Source of the DNA: Oscillospiraceae bacterium
Lineage (GTDB): Bacteria > Bacillota_A > Clostridia > Oscillospirales > Ruminococcaceae
Reading direction: 5' to 3'
Length of the DNA stretch: 64,000 bases
NCBI GenBank assembly: GCA_017523995.1
Contig: JAFWUX010000234.1
Location: forward strand, 39,018 to 103,017
The notes under the pieces are model-generated. The model worked only from the letters and a program-made list of their open reading frames with translations, was not told the DNA's origin and ran no database searches. Both the position numbers and the translations under genes were made by a program. How positions within the stretch are numbered: the stretch's first letter is position 1; each line of letters opens with the position of its first letter. Of this stretch, positions 8,714-17,649 are shown one piece after another.

Positions 8714-10063
8714 ATGGGTATTATTCAGAAAATCCGCGATGGACTGAAAAAAACGCGCGACAGCCTGATGAAGGGTCTGCGCCGGATGCTCGGTACGTTT
8801 ACCAAGATCGACGAGGATCTCTTTGAACAGCTCGAGGAAACCATGATTATGGGCGACATGGGCGCGGATACCGCGATCCAGATCTGCGATCAGCTTCGGG
8901 ACATGGTCAAGGAACGCGGCATCACCGATCCGAATGATATCATGGGACTGATTCAGGAGATCACAACCGGCATGCTCGGCGAGGATGAAGGGCTCGATCT
9001 TTCGACAAAGCCCTCGGTCATTCTCGTGATCGGCGTCAACGGTGCCGGCAAGACCACCACAATCGGCAAGCTCTGCCACCAGTTCAAGGACGAGGGCAAG
9101 CGCGTGCTCGTTGCGGCTGCGGATACCTTCCGTGCGGCGGCAATCGACCAGCTGCAGGTCTGGACGGACCGCTCGCAGACAGAGCTTGTGCGTCACGCAG
9201 AGGGCAGCGATCCGGCGGCGGTTGTCTTTGATGCGATCACCGCTGCAAAGGCACGCGGCTGCGATGTGGTCATCTGCGACACCGCAGGCAGACTTCACAA
9301 CAAGAAGAATCTCATGCAGGAGCTCGCAAAAATCAACCGCATCATTGACCGCGAGGCGGAGGGCTGCGCAAAGGAATGCCTGCTCGTCCTCGATGCGACA
9401 ACCGGTCAGAATGCGGTCAATCAGGCACGGCTCTTTCAGGAGGTTGCGCCGATCACCGGCATTGTGCTGACCAAACTCGACGGCACCGCAAAGGGCGGCA
9501 TCGTCATTTCGATCAAGAATGAGCTCGGGATTCCGGTCAAGCTGATCGGCGTCGGCGAGGGCATCGACGATCTGCAGCCGTTCGAGGCAAAGAGCTTTAT
9601 TGATGCGCTCTTTGACCGCGAGCTTGTCGCCTCGGAGGAGAAGCCCGCGGCAGATGCGGAGGAGACCGAAGATGCGGCTGAGGAGACCGGCGAGACAGAT
9701 GAGGACATCACCGAGACTGTTGAGGATGTGACCGAGGACGTTACTGAAACGGTCGAGGATGCGACCGAGGATGTCACCGAGACGGTTGCGGATGTGGCTG
9801 AGGACGTCACTGAAACGGTTGAGGATGTGACCGAAGAAGTCACCGAGACGGTCGAGGATGCGGCTGAGGACGTCACCGAGACGGTTGAGGATGTGACCGA
9901 GGACGTTACCGAGACGGTCGGGAATGTGACAGAAGAAGTCACCGAGACCGTTGAAGATGCGGCTGAGAAAGTCGCTGAAACAGCCGAAGAAACCGCAGAA
10001 CCGGAGCCGGAACCCGAGAAGAAGAAAAAAGGCTTCTTCAGCTTCTTCCGGCGCAAGAAATAA
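8714..10063 (+). CDS. ftsY: Signal recognition particle receptor FtsY with unusual C-terminal acidic repeat tail
   Basis: A 449-residue SRP receptor GTPase that delivers ribosome-nascent chain complexes to the membrane translocon. The NG domain occupies residues 1-305, with GVNGAGKTTTIGKL near 107, DTFRAAAIDQL, DTAGR and TKLDGTAKGG. The usual acidic domain in front is missing; the protein starts directly with MGIIQKIRDGLKKTRDSL. Instead residues about 310-330 are acidic, residues 331-429 are nine 11-residue repeats (consensus DVTETVEDVTE), and the protein ends PEPEPEKKKKGFFSFFRRKK, a basic-aromatic stretch suited to binding lipid. RBS AAGGAG precedes the ATG. Confidence 0.95.
   Translation: MGIIQKIRDGLKKTRDSLMKGLRRMLGTFTKIDEDLFEQLEETMIMGDMGADTAIQICDQLRDMVKERGITDPNDIMGLIQEITTGMLGEDEGLDLSTKPSVILVIGVNGAGKTTTIGKLCHQFKDEGKRVLVAAADTFRAAAIDQLQVWTDRSQTELVRHAEGSDPAAVVFDAITAAKARGCDVVICDTAGRLHNKKNLMQELAKINRIIDREAEGCAKECLLVLDATTGQNAVNQARLFQEVAPITGIVLTKLDGTAKGGIVISIKNELGIPVKLIGVGEGIDDLQPFEAKSFIDALFDRELVASEEKPAADAEETEDAAEETGETDEDITETVEDVTEDVTETVEDATEDVTETVADVAEDVTETVEDVTEEVTETVEDAAEDVTETVEDVTEDVTETVGNVTEEVTETVEDAAEKVAETAEETAEPEPEPEKKKKGFFSFFRRKK
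9704..10000 (+). repeat. Nine in-frame 33-bp repeats encoding 11-residue units in FtsY
   Basis: The DNA encodes nine consecutive 11-residue units (FtsY residues 331-429) of consensus DVTETVEDVTE, with variants such as EVTETVEDAAE and KVAETAEETAE. Synonymous changes between units show that the repeat is kept at protein level and is not a very recent expansion. An 11-residue period with hydrophobic residues at fixed places is that of extended amphipathic helices. Confidence 0.85.
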
Positions 10064-10077
10064 CGGAGTGGCAAAAG

Positions 10078-10680
10078 ATGAAACTGGTGCTTGCGACAAA
10101 CAACAAAAACAAGCTGCGTGAAATCCGCGAAATGCTCGCAGATACGCAGATCGAAGTGCTCTCGCAGAAGGAGGTGGGCTTCGATGCGGATGCGGACGAG
10201 ACCGGCAGCACCTTTGCGGAGAACGCTGCAATCAAGGCGGAATGCATCCGGCAGATGGCGAAAGCGCAGGGAATCTCCTGCTGCATTCTCGCGGATGACA
10301 GCGGGCTTGCCGTGGATGCGCTCGACGGTGCGCCGGGGGTATATTCCGCGCGCTGGGCAGGGGAGCATGCATCCGATGCTGACCTGATCGCAAAGCTGCT
10401 GCACGAGATGCGCGATGTCCCTGACGGCAGACGCGGCGCGCATTTTGCATGCGTGATGTGCCTGATCACGCCGGACGGGGAGGAGCATCTCTTTTCCGGC
10501 AAAGTCGAGGGCGAGATTCTGCGCGAAGTCCGCGGCAAAAACGGCTTCGGCTATGATCCGGTGTTCGGGTATCAGGGCAGATCGTTCGCGGAGATTCCCG
10601 CAGCGGAGAAAAACGCTGTCTCGCACCGGCACAATGCACTTATTCAGGTCACTGAATGGCTCAAACAGAATATGAAATGA
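10078..10680 (+). CDS. rdgB: XTP/dITP diphosphatase (RdgB/HAM1 family)
   Basis: A 200-residue enzyme that hydrolyses non-canonical purine nucleoside triphosphates (XTP, dITP, ITP) to keep them out of DNA and RNA. The substrate-binding start LATNNKNKLREI, the metal-site block DDSGLAVDALDGAPGVYSAR, the GFGYDPVF motif and SHR near the C-terminus are all present. Length is normal. It begins 14 bases after ftsY, with ACGGAGTGG as ribosome binding site, and is part of the same housekeeping run. Confidence 0.95.
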   Translation: MKLVLATNNKNKLREIREMLADTQIEVLSQKEVGFDADADETGSTFAENAAIKAECIRQMAKAQGISCCILADDSGLAVDALDGAPGVYSARWAGEHASDADLIAKLLHEMRDVPDGRRGAHFACVMCLITPDGEEHLFSGKVEGEILREVRGKNGFGYDPVFGYQGRSFAEIPAAEKNAVSHRHNALIQVTEWLKQNMK

Positions 10681-10696
10681 CAGGAGCATCAGGAAA

Positions 10697-10921
10697 ATGA
10701 TGTACAGAAGAATCTGCCCGAAATGCGGCAGCAATGATATCGTGATCGTGGACGGCTCTGCCGGAGCATACGGCTCAGGCAACAATATCATGACGGGCGG
10801 CACGATCTTTTCAGCGGTCAAGGTCGATCGCTATATCTGCGTGACCTGCGGCTTCACGGAGGAGTGGATCCGCAGAGAGGAGCTGGAAAAGCTCGCGCAT
10901 TCCAAAAGATGGCACCGCTGA
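10697..10921 (+). CDS. Small zinc-ribbon protein, 74 aa
   Basis: A 74-residue protein with two CxxC knuckles: CPKCGSND near the N-terminus and CVTCGFTEEW near the middle, as in a one-domain zinc ribbon. The tail is charged (RREELEKLAHSKRW). There is no membrane segment. It lies between rdgB and yhbY with short gaps (16 and 21 bases), consistent with an operon. The function is unknown; small zinc ribbons bind nucleic acid or serve as protein adaptors. Confidence 0.7.
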   Translation: MMYRRICPKCGSNDIVIVDGSAGAYGSGNNIMTGGTIFSAVKVDRYICVTCGFTEEWIRREELEKLAHSKRWHR

Positions 10922-10942
10922 GAATCACAAAGGAGAATCACT

Positions 10943-11254
10943 ATGCTGACAAGTAAACAGCGCGCACAGCTGCGCGGTCTTGCTTCGACAATGGAAAGCA
11001 TCCTGACCGTCGGCAAGGGCGGCATGAGCGAACAGCTCATCAAGCAGGCTTCCGATGCGCTCAACAAGCGTGAACTCATCAAGGGCAATGTCCTCGAAAC
11101 CTGTGAATATTCCGCAAGAGAAGCCGCTGAGCTCATCGCGAATGAGACCGGCGCAGAGGTCGTCTGCTCGATCGGCAACCGCTTTGTGCTTTACAAGCAG
11201 AATCCGAAGAAGCCGGTCATCGAGCTGGTTGACGGCAAGAAGAAAAAGAAATGA
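10943..11254 (+). CDS. yhbY: YhbY-family (CRM domain) ribosome-associated RNA-binding protein
   Basis: A 103-residue protein made of a single CRM domain. Such proteins bind rRNA during assembly of the large ribosomal subunit. It starts LTSKQRAQLRGLAS and contains VGKGGMSE followed by KRELIKGNVLE, the expected RNA-binding loop order, then IGNRFVLYK. The C-terminus is lysine-rich. RBS AAAGGAG precedes the ATG. Its last four bases overlap the nadD start (ATGA), so the two are translationally coupled. Confidence 0.93.
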   Translation: MLTSKQRAQLRGLASTMESILTVGKGGMSEQLIKQASDALNKRELIKGNVLETCEYSAREAAELIANETGAEVVCSIGNRFVLYKQNPKKPVIELVDGKKKKK

Positions 11255-11871
11255 AGCGCAGGATCGGGCTGTTCGGCGGCAGCTTCAATCCGATTCACGT
11301 CGGGCATCTGCATCTGGCATGCGCCGTAAAAAAGGCGCTGAAGCTCGAGGGCGTTGTGCTCATGCCGACCGGTGAGGCACCGCACAAAAGCTCCGCCGAA
11401 TACGCACCGGCTGCCGACCGGCTCGAAATGTGTCGGCTTGCGGCAGAGCCCTATCGCTGGATGCGCATTTCCGATTATGAAACCAACCGAAGCGGGAAAA
11501 GCTATACCGTGGAGACGCTGCGTGCGCTGACGGAGATGCATCCCGATACCGACTGGACGCTGATGATCGGCAGCGACATGCTGCTGAGCTTCCGGACATG
11601 GCGCGCGTGGCAGGAGATTCTGCGGCTTGCGGATATCTGCGCCGTCTCGAGAGAACGCGGCGATCTGCCTGCACTTTCGGAATATGCAGAGGGACTGAAA
11701 GCGGAATGCCCCAAAGCGGGAATCCGCGTGCTGACGGTTTCCGCAGTGCCGGTCTCCTCCACGCAGATTCGGCGGAATCTGCAGGAAAATGCCGATTGCT
11801 CTTGCCTTTTGCCGGAAAATGTAGTACAATATATTCGGGAGAAGCATTTGTATCTTCCGGATGTGAGGTGA
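11251..11871 (+). CDS. nadD: Nicotinate-nucleotide adenylyltransferase
   Basis: A 206-residue enzyme that joins nicotinate mononucleotide and ATP to give deamido-NAD, a late step of NAD synthesis. The nucleotidyltransferase start GLFGGSFNPIHVGHLHLA has the GxFxPxHxGH motif, and VSSTQIRRNL near the C-terminus is the matching SxTxxR motif. Length is normal. It overlaps yhbY by four bases and precedes yqeK by six, the usual Firmicutes order. Confidence 0.95.
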   Translation: MKRRIGLFGGSFNPIHVGHLHLACAVKKALKLEGVVLMPTGEAPHKSSAEYAPAADRLEMCRLAAEPYRWMRISDYETNRSGKSYTVETLRALTEMHPDTDWTLMIGSDMLLSFRTWRAWQEILRLADICAVSRERGDLPALSEYAEGLKAECPKAGIRVLTVSAVPVSSTQIRRNLQENADCSCLLPENVVQYIREKHLYLPDVR

Positions 11872-11877
11872 AGTGTT

Positions 11878-12504
11878 TTGAGTAAAGCAGATCAGAATGA
11901 GCAGATCCGGAGTCTGACGGCGCTGCTGAAAGCACGGCTTTCCAAAAAACGGTTTACGCATTCTGTCAATGTTGCGCGCGCGGCATTCGCACTCGCGGAG
12001 CGCTGGGGCGCGGATACGCAGAAAGCTTATCTTGCCGGTCTGCTGCACGATTGCTGCAAGGAGCTGCCCTTCTCAGAGCAGGAGGAGCTCATGCGCGGCG
12101 GTCCGTTCGCAGTCAGTGAGACGGAGTGGCTCTGCAAGCCCGTCTGGCACGGCGTTGCAGCGGCGTCCTATATGCACGCAGAGCTTGGCATCGACGATAT
12201 GGAGGTGCTCAGCGCTGCAAGATGGCATACTGTCGGGCATGCGAACATGACAAAGCTCGAGGAGATTGTCTATATGGCAGATCTGATCTCCGCCGACCGC
12301 ACCTACCGTGACGTGGAACGATTCCGCAAAATGGCGCAGAACGATCTTGACAAGGCGATGCTCTGCGCATTTGAATGGGCAATCGAGAGCGTGCTCAAAA
12401 AGGAGACGCCCCTGCCCGTCACGACTGTTGAAGCGTATAATTTTTATCTGAAGAAAATGGCGGATCGCGACGCAAAGTTAAAATCCGCAGAGCACAAGAA
12501 ATAA
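11878..12504 (+). CDS. yqeK: YqeK-type HD-domain hydrolase (probable symmetrical Ap4A hydrolase)
   Basis: A 208-residue HD-domain metal hydrolase. Members of the YqeK family split diadenosine tetraphosphate into two ADP. The metal ligands are visible in KRFTHSVNVA, then GLLHDCCKELPF (the HD pair), AARWHTVGH and MADLISADR. The start is uncertain: a TTG at 11878 with GAGGTG upstream fits the spacing to nadD. The next gene is 77 bases away, so this may end the yhbY-nadD-yqeK unit. Confidence 0.9.
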   Translation: MSKADQNEQIRSLTALLKARLSKKRFTHSVNVARAAFALAERWGADTQKAYLAGLLHDCCKELPFSEQEELMRGGPFAVSETEWLCKPVWHGVAAASYMHAELGIDDMEVLSAARWHTVGHANMTKLEEIVYMADLISADRTYRDVERFRKMAQNDLDKAMLCAFEWAIESVLKKETPLPVTTVEAYNFYLKKMADRDAKLKSAEHKK

Positions 12505-12581
12505 CCCCGATTCTGATCAGATGTATTGGCAGCATCCGGTCAGGATTTGCATGTTCATTCGCAAAGGAGCTTTTTAACCGC

Positions 12582-14012
12582 ATGGGTATTGAAGATACAC
12601 AGGAGCACCGCCCCGTCAGGCGCAATCCGGACGGAGCACACAGCCGGCAGAGCAGCGGCAGAACGGTGCAGGGTGCGCCCCGCAGCCGTTATGCCGATGA
12701 GCGCAGACGCGCTACCCGTTCTGCTGCAAACCCGCAGCACGCACAGCATACAGAGCATGTGCAGCCGCAGCAGCACAGAGCATCACAGGCACATCACCAC
12801 AGCGCACAGGCTGCCGCAGCAGCCAAAAAACAGCAGAACAGCAAACGCATCAAGATGGCACTTGCAGCACTTGCGGCACTGATTCTCATCATCATCCTGA
12901 TGCTGCATCTGCCGCTGATTCCCTACACCACAATGGATCATCAGGGCAATGAGTCTACAATCAGAATCTCGCTGATGCAGAAATTCCGGAACTGGCAGCC
13001 CTTCCTTGAGATCGACGGCGAGCTGGAATCCAAAACCTATTCCATGGAGCCGAAAAAGGAGATCGAAGGCGTCAAGGACGGTCTGATTGATGACGGTCTC
13101 GACCTCGATCAGATTCAGGAGGGACAGTTCGGCGTGCTGTTCCTCGGCACGGATGAATCCCGTTCCAACACGGATGTCATCATGCTGGTGATGTTCGATA
13201 TCCGCGGCAATGAGATCCACATTCTCCAGATCCCGCGCGATACCTTTGTTCCGGGCTACACCTCATTTGAGGCGGGCAAGCTCAACAGCGTCTATTCGCT
13301 CGGCAACCCGAACAAGACGCCGGTGCAGCGCGTTGTGGACTGCCTCGAAACACTGTACAAAGTCCCGATCGACCGCTATGTGACCACAAGCTGCAGCGAT
13401 ATCGCGGAAATCGTCGATATCATCGGCGGCGTCCCGATCGACATGCCGTATACGATCACCTATGAGGCGGACAAGATCATCAACGAGGGCAAGCAGGTGC
13501 TCAGCGGTCAGCAGGCGGAATGGATGGTTCGTTTCCGCCACGATTACACCGAGGGCGATATCGGCAGAATGAAGGCGCAGCGCATCTTTATGGCGGCTGC
13601 AATGGCAAAGGTCTGCGATATCAACAGCATCGAAATGCTCGGGTATATCAACAAGATCGTGGACAAAAAGCTCATCGGCTCGAATCTGACTGTCGATGAG
13701 ATCAGCAAGCTTTCTGATTTCGCATCGTCGATCGGCATGGAAAAGATCACGATGCACATGCTGCCGGGCGAGGGCTATGATTACTATCCGCCGAACCCGC
13801 AGACAAACATCGACCATTATTCGGTCTGGCTGATGCACAAGCAGCCGGTGATTGATGTGCTCAACAAATATTTCCGTCCGTATTTTGAGTACGAGATGGA
13901 TCTGCCGATCGCAGAGATGCTGACACCGGATCAGTACCGCAGCACGCTCTATGATGACGATATGACTGACTTCCAGCGTCTCGAAGACGGCGACACCTTC
14001 ATGGGAAAGTAA
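12582..14012 (+). CDS. LytR-CpsA-Psr (LCP) family cell-wall polymer ligase
   Basis: A 476-residue membrane-anchored enzyme of the family that transfers undecaprenyl-linked polymers onto peptidoglycan. Residues 1-85 are a long cytoplasmic, His/Gln/Arg-rich stretch. One membrane helix lies at about 87-107. The extracellular LCP domain runs from about 180 to 350, with FGVLFLGTDESRSNTDVIML, HILQIPRDTFV and WMVRFRHDY, which supply the Asp and Arg residues typical of the pyrophosphate site. The rest is a C-terminal extension. AAAGGAG lies upstream of the ATG. The polymer it attaches is not known. Confidence 0.92.
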   Translation: MGIEDTQEHRPVRRNPDGAHSRQSSGRTVQGAPRSRYADERRRATRSAANPQHAQHTEHVQPQQHRASQAHHHSAQAAAAAKKQQNSKRIKMALAALAALILIIILMLHLPLIPYTTMDHQGNESTIRISLMQKFRNWQPFLEIDGELESKTYSMEPKKEIEGVKDGLIDDGLDLDQIQEGQFGVLFLGTDESRSNTDVIMLVMFDIRGNEIHILQIPRDTFVPGYTSFEAGKLNSVYSLGNPNKTPVQRVVDCLETLYKVPIDRYVTTSCSDIAEIVDIIGGVPIDMPYTITYEADKIINEGKQVLSGQQAEWMVRFRHDYTEGDIGRMKAQRIFMAAAMAKVCDINSIEMLGYINKIVDKKLIGSNLTVDEISKLSDFASSIGMEKITMHMLPGEGYDYYPPNPQTNIDHYSVWLMHKQPVIDVLNKYFRPYFEYEMDLPIAEMLTPDQYRSTLYDDDMTDFQRLEDGDTFMGK

Positions 14013-14018
14013 AAGTCA

Positions 14019-14047
14019 GAAATGAGAATTGAATGGGCAATGCCCGC
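14019..14047 (+). repeat. Fragment of dispersed repeat before rsfS
   Basis: The bases AGAAATGAGAATT followed by GGGCAATGCCCGCG resemble joined fragments of two dispersed repeats in this window: the GAGAAATTAGAAAT motif (23.0 and 51.0 kb) and the GCGGGCACTGCCCGC hairpin of the 106-bp unit. It lies directly ahead of the rsfS ribosome binding site. It is short, so chance similarity is possible. Confidence 0.4.
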
Positions 14048-14063
14048 GAAAGGAGTGTTGAAT

Positions 14064-14426
14064 ATGACGACACAGGAAAAACTCGAAAAAATCGTGAAAA
14101 TTCTGGACAGCAAAAAGGCTGAGGATATTCAGGTCATCGGCATCACGAACCTGACGATCATCGCAGACTATTTCATCATCGCAACCGGTACAAGTACCAC
14201 GCAGGTCAAATCCCTCGCGGACGAGGTCGATTTCCAGCTCGGACAGGCAGGCGTGGAGCCGCGCGGCATCGAGGGCGTCAGAGCAGCAAACTGGATCGTC
14301 CTTGATTACGGCGACATCGTTGTGCATGTGTTCTACCGCGACACCAGAGCGGAGTATCAGCTCGAGCGCCTCTGGGCAGACGGCGAGCAGGTCGATATCT
14401 CGAACCTGCTGATTGATCCGCAGTGA
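14064..14426 (+). CDS. rsfS: Ribosomal silencing factor RsfS
   Basis: A 120-residue protein that binds L14 on the large subunit and blocks subunit joining when nutrients run low. The start TTQEKLEKIVKILDSKKAEDI, the ADYFIIATGTSTTQV block, GVRAANWIVLDYGDIVVHVF and the C-terminal RLWAD are family hallmarks. The ATG at 14064 has AAAGGAGTG ahead of it and is preferred over the in-frame start at 14022, which lies in a repeat fragment. The next gene's GTG overlaps its stop. Confidence 0.95.
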   Translation: MTTQEKLEKIVKILDSKKAEDIQVIGITNLTIIADYFIIATGTSTTQVKSLADEVDFQLGQAGVEPRGIEGVRAANWIVLDYGDIVVHVFYRDTRAEYQLERLWADGEQVDISNLLIDPQ

Positions 14427-14776
14427 GCAGCGAACTCCGCACGCCGCTTTCAAAAGGGCAGAAGCTCGGGCTTGCAATTGCGCTTTATCTTGTGATCAAG
14501 CCCGTGTTTAACCGGCTCGTGCTCGGCGGCGCTCTGGCACCGCTTGTCATCGGGCTTGCGGCGCTCATCTGCCTGTATTTCGGCGTCAAATGGAGCAACA
14601 CCGTCATTGCGATTCTGCTCATGCTCGGCGCCTGCGCTTATATGCCGGAGAACATCAGACATCTCGGGTTCAACAGCTATCTGATCTATCTCATTGAGGG
14701 CATTGCGGATATGCTCTGCGCTGTTGTGCTCGCATTTCACCCCGATATCCGCAGACACTGCAAATTGTCAAATTAA
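14423..14776 (+). CDS. Small integral membrane protein, 117 aa
   Basis: Not recognised by family. It has about three membrane helices (residues about 15-33, 38-73 and 88-105) and a short positively charged C-terminus. The likely start is GTG at 14423, overlapping the rsfS stop by four bases, which suggests coupling. It lies between rsfS and leuS and probably shares their transcript. No catalytic residues are evident. Function unknown. Confidence 0.6.
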   Translation: MSSELRTPLSKGQKLGLAIALYLVIKPVFNRLVLGGALAPLVIGLAALICLYFGVKWSNTVIAILLMLGACAYMPENIRHLGFNSYLIYLIEGIADMLCAVVLAFHPDIRRHCKLSN

Positions 14777-14798
14777 GCGAAAGTGAGGCTTCTTTCTT

Positions 14799-17204
14799 AT
14801 GCAGGAATACAATTTTTCCGCAGTCGAAAAAAAATGGCAGGATTACTGGGACGCACACCAGACCTTCCGCGCTGTGAACGGCTCTGATAAGCCGAAGTTC
14901 TATGCGCTCGTCGAGTTCCCGTATCCTTCCGGTCACGGTATGCATGTCGGTCACATCAAGGCGTATTCCGGTCTTGAGGTTGTCAGCAGAAAGCGCCGTC
15001 TGCAGGGCTACAATGTCCTGTTCCCGATCGGCTTTGATGCCTACGGTCTGCCGACAGAGAACACCGCGATCAAAACCGGTGTGCATCCGCGTCAGGTGAC
15101 CGACGAGAACATCAAGAAGTTCACCGGTCAGCTCAAGCGCGTCGGCTTCTCCTTTGACTGGTCGCGCGTTGTCGATACAACCGATGAGGGCTATTACAAG
15201 TGGACGCAGTGGATCTTCCTCAAGATGTTCGAGCACGGACTGGTATTCCGCGATAAGACGATGGTCAACTACTGCCCTTCCTGCAAGGTTGTTCTCTCAA
15301 ACGAGGATTCGCAGGGCGGCAAGTGCGATATCTGCCACAGCGATATCGTCCAGAAGACCAAGGAAGTCTGGTATCTCCGCATCACCAAGTATGCAGACAA
15401 GCTGCTTGAGGGTCTCGAGACCGTTGACTATCTGCCGAACATCAAGCTCCAGCAGGAGAACTGGATCGGCAAATCGACCGGTGCATTCGTCAACTTCAAA
15501 ATCAAGGAGCAGGATGAGCAGCTCCGCATCTACACCACCCGTCCGGATACGCTCTACGGCGTGACCTTCATGGTCATGGCACCGGAGCACCCGATGATCC
15601 AGAAATACCGCGATGCCATCGCAAACATCGACGCACTGGACGCTTATAAGGCGGAGTGCGCAAAGAAAACCGAGTTCGAGCGCACCCAGCTCGTCAAGGA
15701 TAAGACCGGCGTGAAGATCGAAGGTCTGACCGCGATCAACCCGCTGACCGGCAAGGAAATCCCGATTTACATCTCGGATTATGTCATGATGGGCTACGGC
15801 ACCGGTGCGATCATGGCGGTTCCTGCACATGATACCCGTGACTACGAATTTGCAAAGAAATTCGGCATTGATATCATCGAGGTCATCAAGGGCGGCGACA
15901 TCGAAAAGGAAGCCTACACCGGCGACGGCGAAATGGTCAATTCCGGTGAACTCAACGGCATCACGAACAAGAAGGACGCCATTGCAAAGGTGCTGACAGT
16001 CCTCAAGAAGATGGGCTGCGGCGAAGCAGGCGTGCAGTATAAGATGAAGGACTGGGCGTTCAACCGCCAGAGATACTGGGGCGAGCCGATTCCGCTCGTT
16101 CACTGCCCGAAGTGCGGCATTGTCGCAGTGCCCTATGAGGAACTGCCGCTCAGACTGCCGCCCGTCGAGAACTTTGAGCCGGGTACAGACGGCGAATCGC
16201 CGCTTGCAAAGCTCGATTCCTTTGTACAGTGCAAGTGCCCGAAGTGCGGCGGCGACGCAAAGCGCGAGACCGATACCATGCCGCAGTGGGCAGGTTCCTC
16301 GTGGTACTTCCTGCGCTACTGCGATCCGACAAATGACAAGGCGCTCGCAGATATGGATGCGCTCAAATACTGGATGCCGGTTGACTGGTACAACGGCGGC
16401 ATGGAGCATGTCACGCGCCATATGATCTATTCGCGCTTCTGGCATAAGTTCCTCTATGACATCGGCGTTGTCCCGACACCGGAACCCTATGCAAAGCGTA
16501 CCGCACAGGGACTCATCCTCGGTCCGGACGGCGACAAGATGTCCAAATCCAAGGGCAATGTCATTGATCCGAACGATGTTGTCGATCAGTACGGCGCGGA
16601 TGTCCTGCGTCTCTATGTCCTGTTCATGGGCGACTACGAAAAGGCTGCACCGTGGAGCGAGGACAGCGTCAAGGGCTGCAAGCGCTTCCTTGACCGCATC
16701 TGGGCGCTGCAGGATATCGTTGTGGACGGCGACGGCTACAGCGAAAAGCTCATGACCGCAATGCACAAGACGATCCGCAAGGTCTCCGAGGATATCGAGA
16801 ACCTGAAGTTCAACACCGCAATCGCAGCGATGATGACGCTCGTCAACCAGCTCTATGCAGCGGGCAGCATCACAAAGGGCGAATACCGCACGCTGCTGAT
16901 TCTGCTCAATCCGTTTGCGCCGCATATGACGGAGGAGATCTTCGAGAAGCAGGGCTTCGGCATCCTCAATGAGCAGGCATGGGTTGATTATGATCCGGCA
17001 CTCTGCGTTGAAGCTGAGGTCGAGATCGTTGCGCAGGTCTGCGGCAAGATCAAGGCAAAGCTCATGATTCCGCAGGGCGCAGATGAAGCGACGGTTGTCG
17101 CGCTCGCACTCAAGGATGAGAACATGCAGAAGGCGCTTGACGGAAAAACCATCCGCAAGCAGATTTATGTACAAAATAAGCTGGTGAATTTTGTTGCAAA
17201 TTAA
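14799..17204 (+). CDS. leuS: Leucyl-tRNA synthetase
   Basis: An 801-residue class I synthetase that charges tRNA-Leu. The ATP-site motif appears as HGMHVGH in the Rossmann fold, and KMSKSKGN is present in the second half. The editing domain is intact, with GTGAIMAVPAHDTRDYEFAKK. Two cysteine-rich zinc knuckles are visible (CPSCKVV with CDICHSD, and CPKCG with CPKCGG). Length is slightly below the E. coli enzyme, as is usual in Firmicutes. There is no room for a T-box leader: the upstream gene ends 22 bases before. The start is the ATG at 14799. Confidence 0.97.
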   Translation: MQEYNFSAVEKKWQDYWDAHQTFRAVNGSDKPKFYALVEFPYPSGHGMHVGHIKAYSGLEVVSRKRRLQGYNVLFPIGFDAYGLPTENTAIKTGVHPRQVTDENIKKFTGQLKRVGFSFDWSRVVDTTDEGYYKWTQWIFLKMFEHGLVFRDKTMVNYCPSCKVVLSNEDSQGGKCDICHSDIVQKTKEVWYLRITKYADKLLEGLETVDYLPNIKLQQENWIGKSTGAFVNFKIKEQDEQLRIYTTRPDTLYGVTFMVMAPEHPMIQKYRDAIANIDALDAYKAECAKKTEFERTQLVKDKTGVKIEGLTAINPLTGKEIPIYISDYVMMGYGTGAIMAVPAHDTRDYEFAKKFGIDIIEVIKGGDIEKEAYTGDGEMVNSGELNGITNKKDAIAKVLTVLKKMGCGEAGVQYKMKDWAFNRQRYWGEPIPLVHCPKCGIVAVPYEELPLRLPPVENFEPGTDGESPLAKLDSFVQCKCPKCGGDAKRETDTMPQWAGSSWYFLRYCDPTNDKALADMDALKYWMPVDWYNGGMEHVTRHMIYSRFWHKFLYDIGVVPTPEPYAKRTAQGLILGPDGDKMSKSKGNVIDPNDVVDQYGADVLRLYVLFMGDYEKAAPWSEDSVKGCKRFLDRIWALQDIVVDGDGYSEKLMTAMHKTIRKVSEDIENLKFNTAIAAMMTLVNQLYAAGSITKGEYRTLLILLNPFAPHMTEEIFEKQGFGILNEQAWVDYDPALCVEAEVEIVAQVCGKIKAKLMIPQGADEATVVALALKDENMQKALDGKTIRKQIYVQNKLVNFVAN

Positions 17205-17243
17205 CGAATTCCCGCCGGAATCTGTCTCTCATGCGAAATATGC

Positions 17244-17272
17244 TTGACAAATCGTATAAATTGTGGTACAAT
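17244..17272 (+). promoter_or_regulatory. Sigma-A promoter for rpsU
   Basis: TTGACA (17244-17249) and TACAAT (17267-17272) are separated by exactly 17 bases. The leader to rpsU is about 90 bases and contains a small hairpin (GCATCT-ATAAGC-AGATGC). Confidence 0.85.
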
Positions 17273-17367
17273 ATACGTGTATTCAAATTTAGCTTATAAG
17301 GAGCATCTATAAGCAGATGCCTCTTTATAGATAGCCTCTGTCGTTGGACAAAGGGAGGGAAAAATTC

Positions 17368-17541
17368 GTGGCAGAAGTACGCGTTGGTAAGAACGAGTCC
17401 TTGGATACCGCTCTCAAGCGTTTCAAGCGTTCCTGCGCAAAAGACGGCGTCATCGCTGAGGTTCGCAAGCGCGAGCATTACGAGAAGCCTTCCGTAAAGC
17501 GTAAGAAGAAGTCTGAAGCAGCTCGTAAGCGCAAGTTCTGA
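17368..17541 (+). CDS. rpsU: 30S ribosomal protein S21
   Basis: A 57-residue basic ribosomal protein that sits near the anti-Shine-Dalgarno region of the small subunit and aids initiation. The sequence [20 protein letters not shown] and the lysine-arginine tail [14 protein letters not shown] are typical. The GTG at 17368 follows AAAGGGAGGG and is preferred over the TTG at 17344. It has its own strong promoter (17244) and a terminator (17650), so it is a single-gene unit. Confidence 0.95.
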   Translation: MAEVRVGKNESLDTALKRFKRSCAKDGVIAEVRKREHYEKPSVKRKKKSEAARKRKF

Positions 17542-17649
17542 TTATCGTCCGGAGTCGTTCGCCATGCCGCTGCGCACTGCGCTTTGAGCAGGAGCGAGAA
17601 GTCCGATGCCCTGTATCTATCACATACGGGATTTGACGAAACAAGAAGA

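Noticed and set aside
14777..14798. T-box leader for leuS
   Set aside because: Just 22 bases separate the upstream stop and leuS; there is no room. The region ahead of aspS (62885-62942) is likewise too short.
17542..17649. A tRNA or small RNA after rpsU
   Set aside because: I tried to fold the stretch into a cloverleaf and found no acceptor stem or T-arm motif. I see no tRNA or rRNA gene anywhere in the window.
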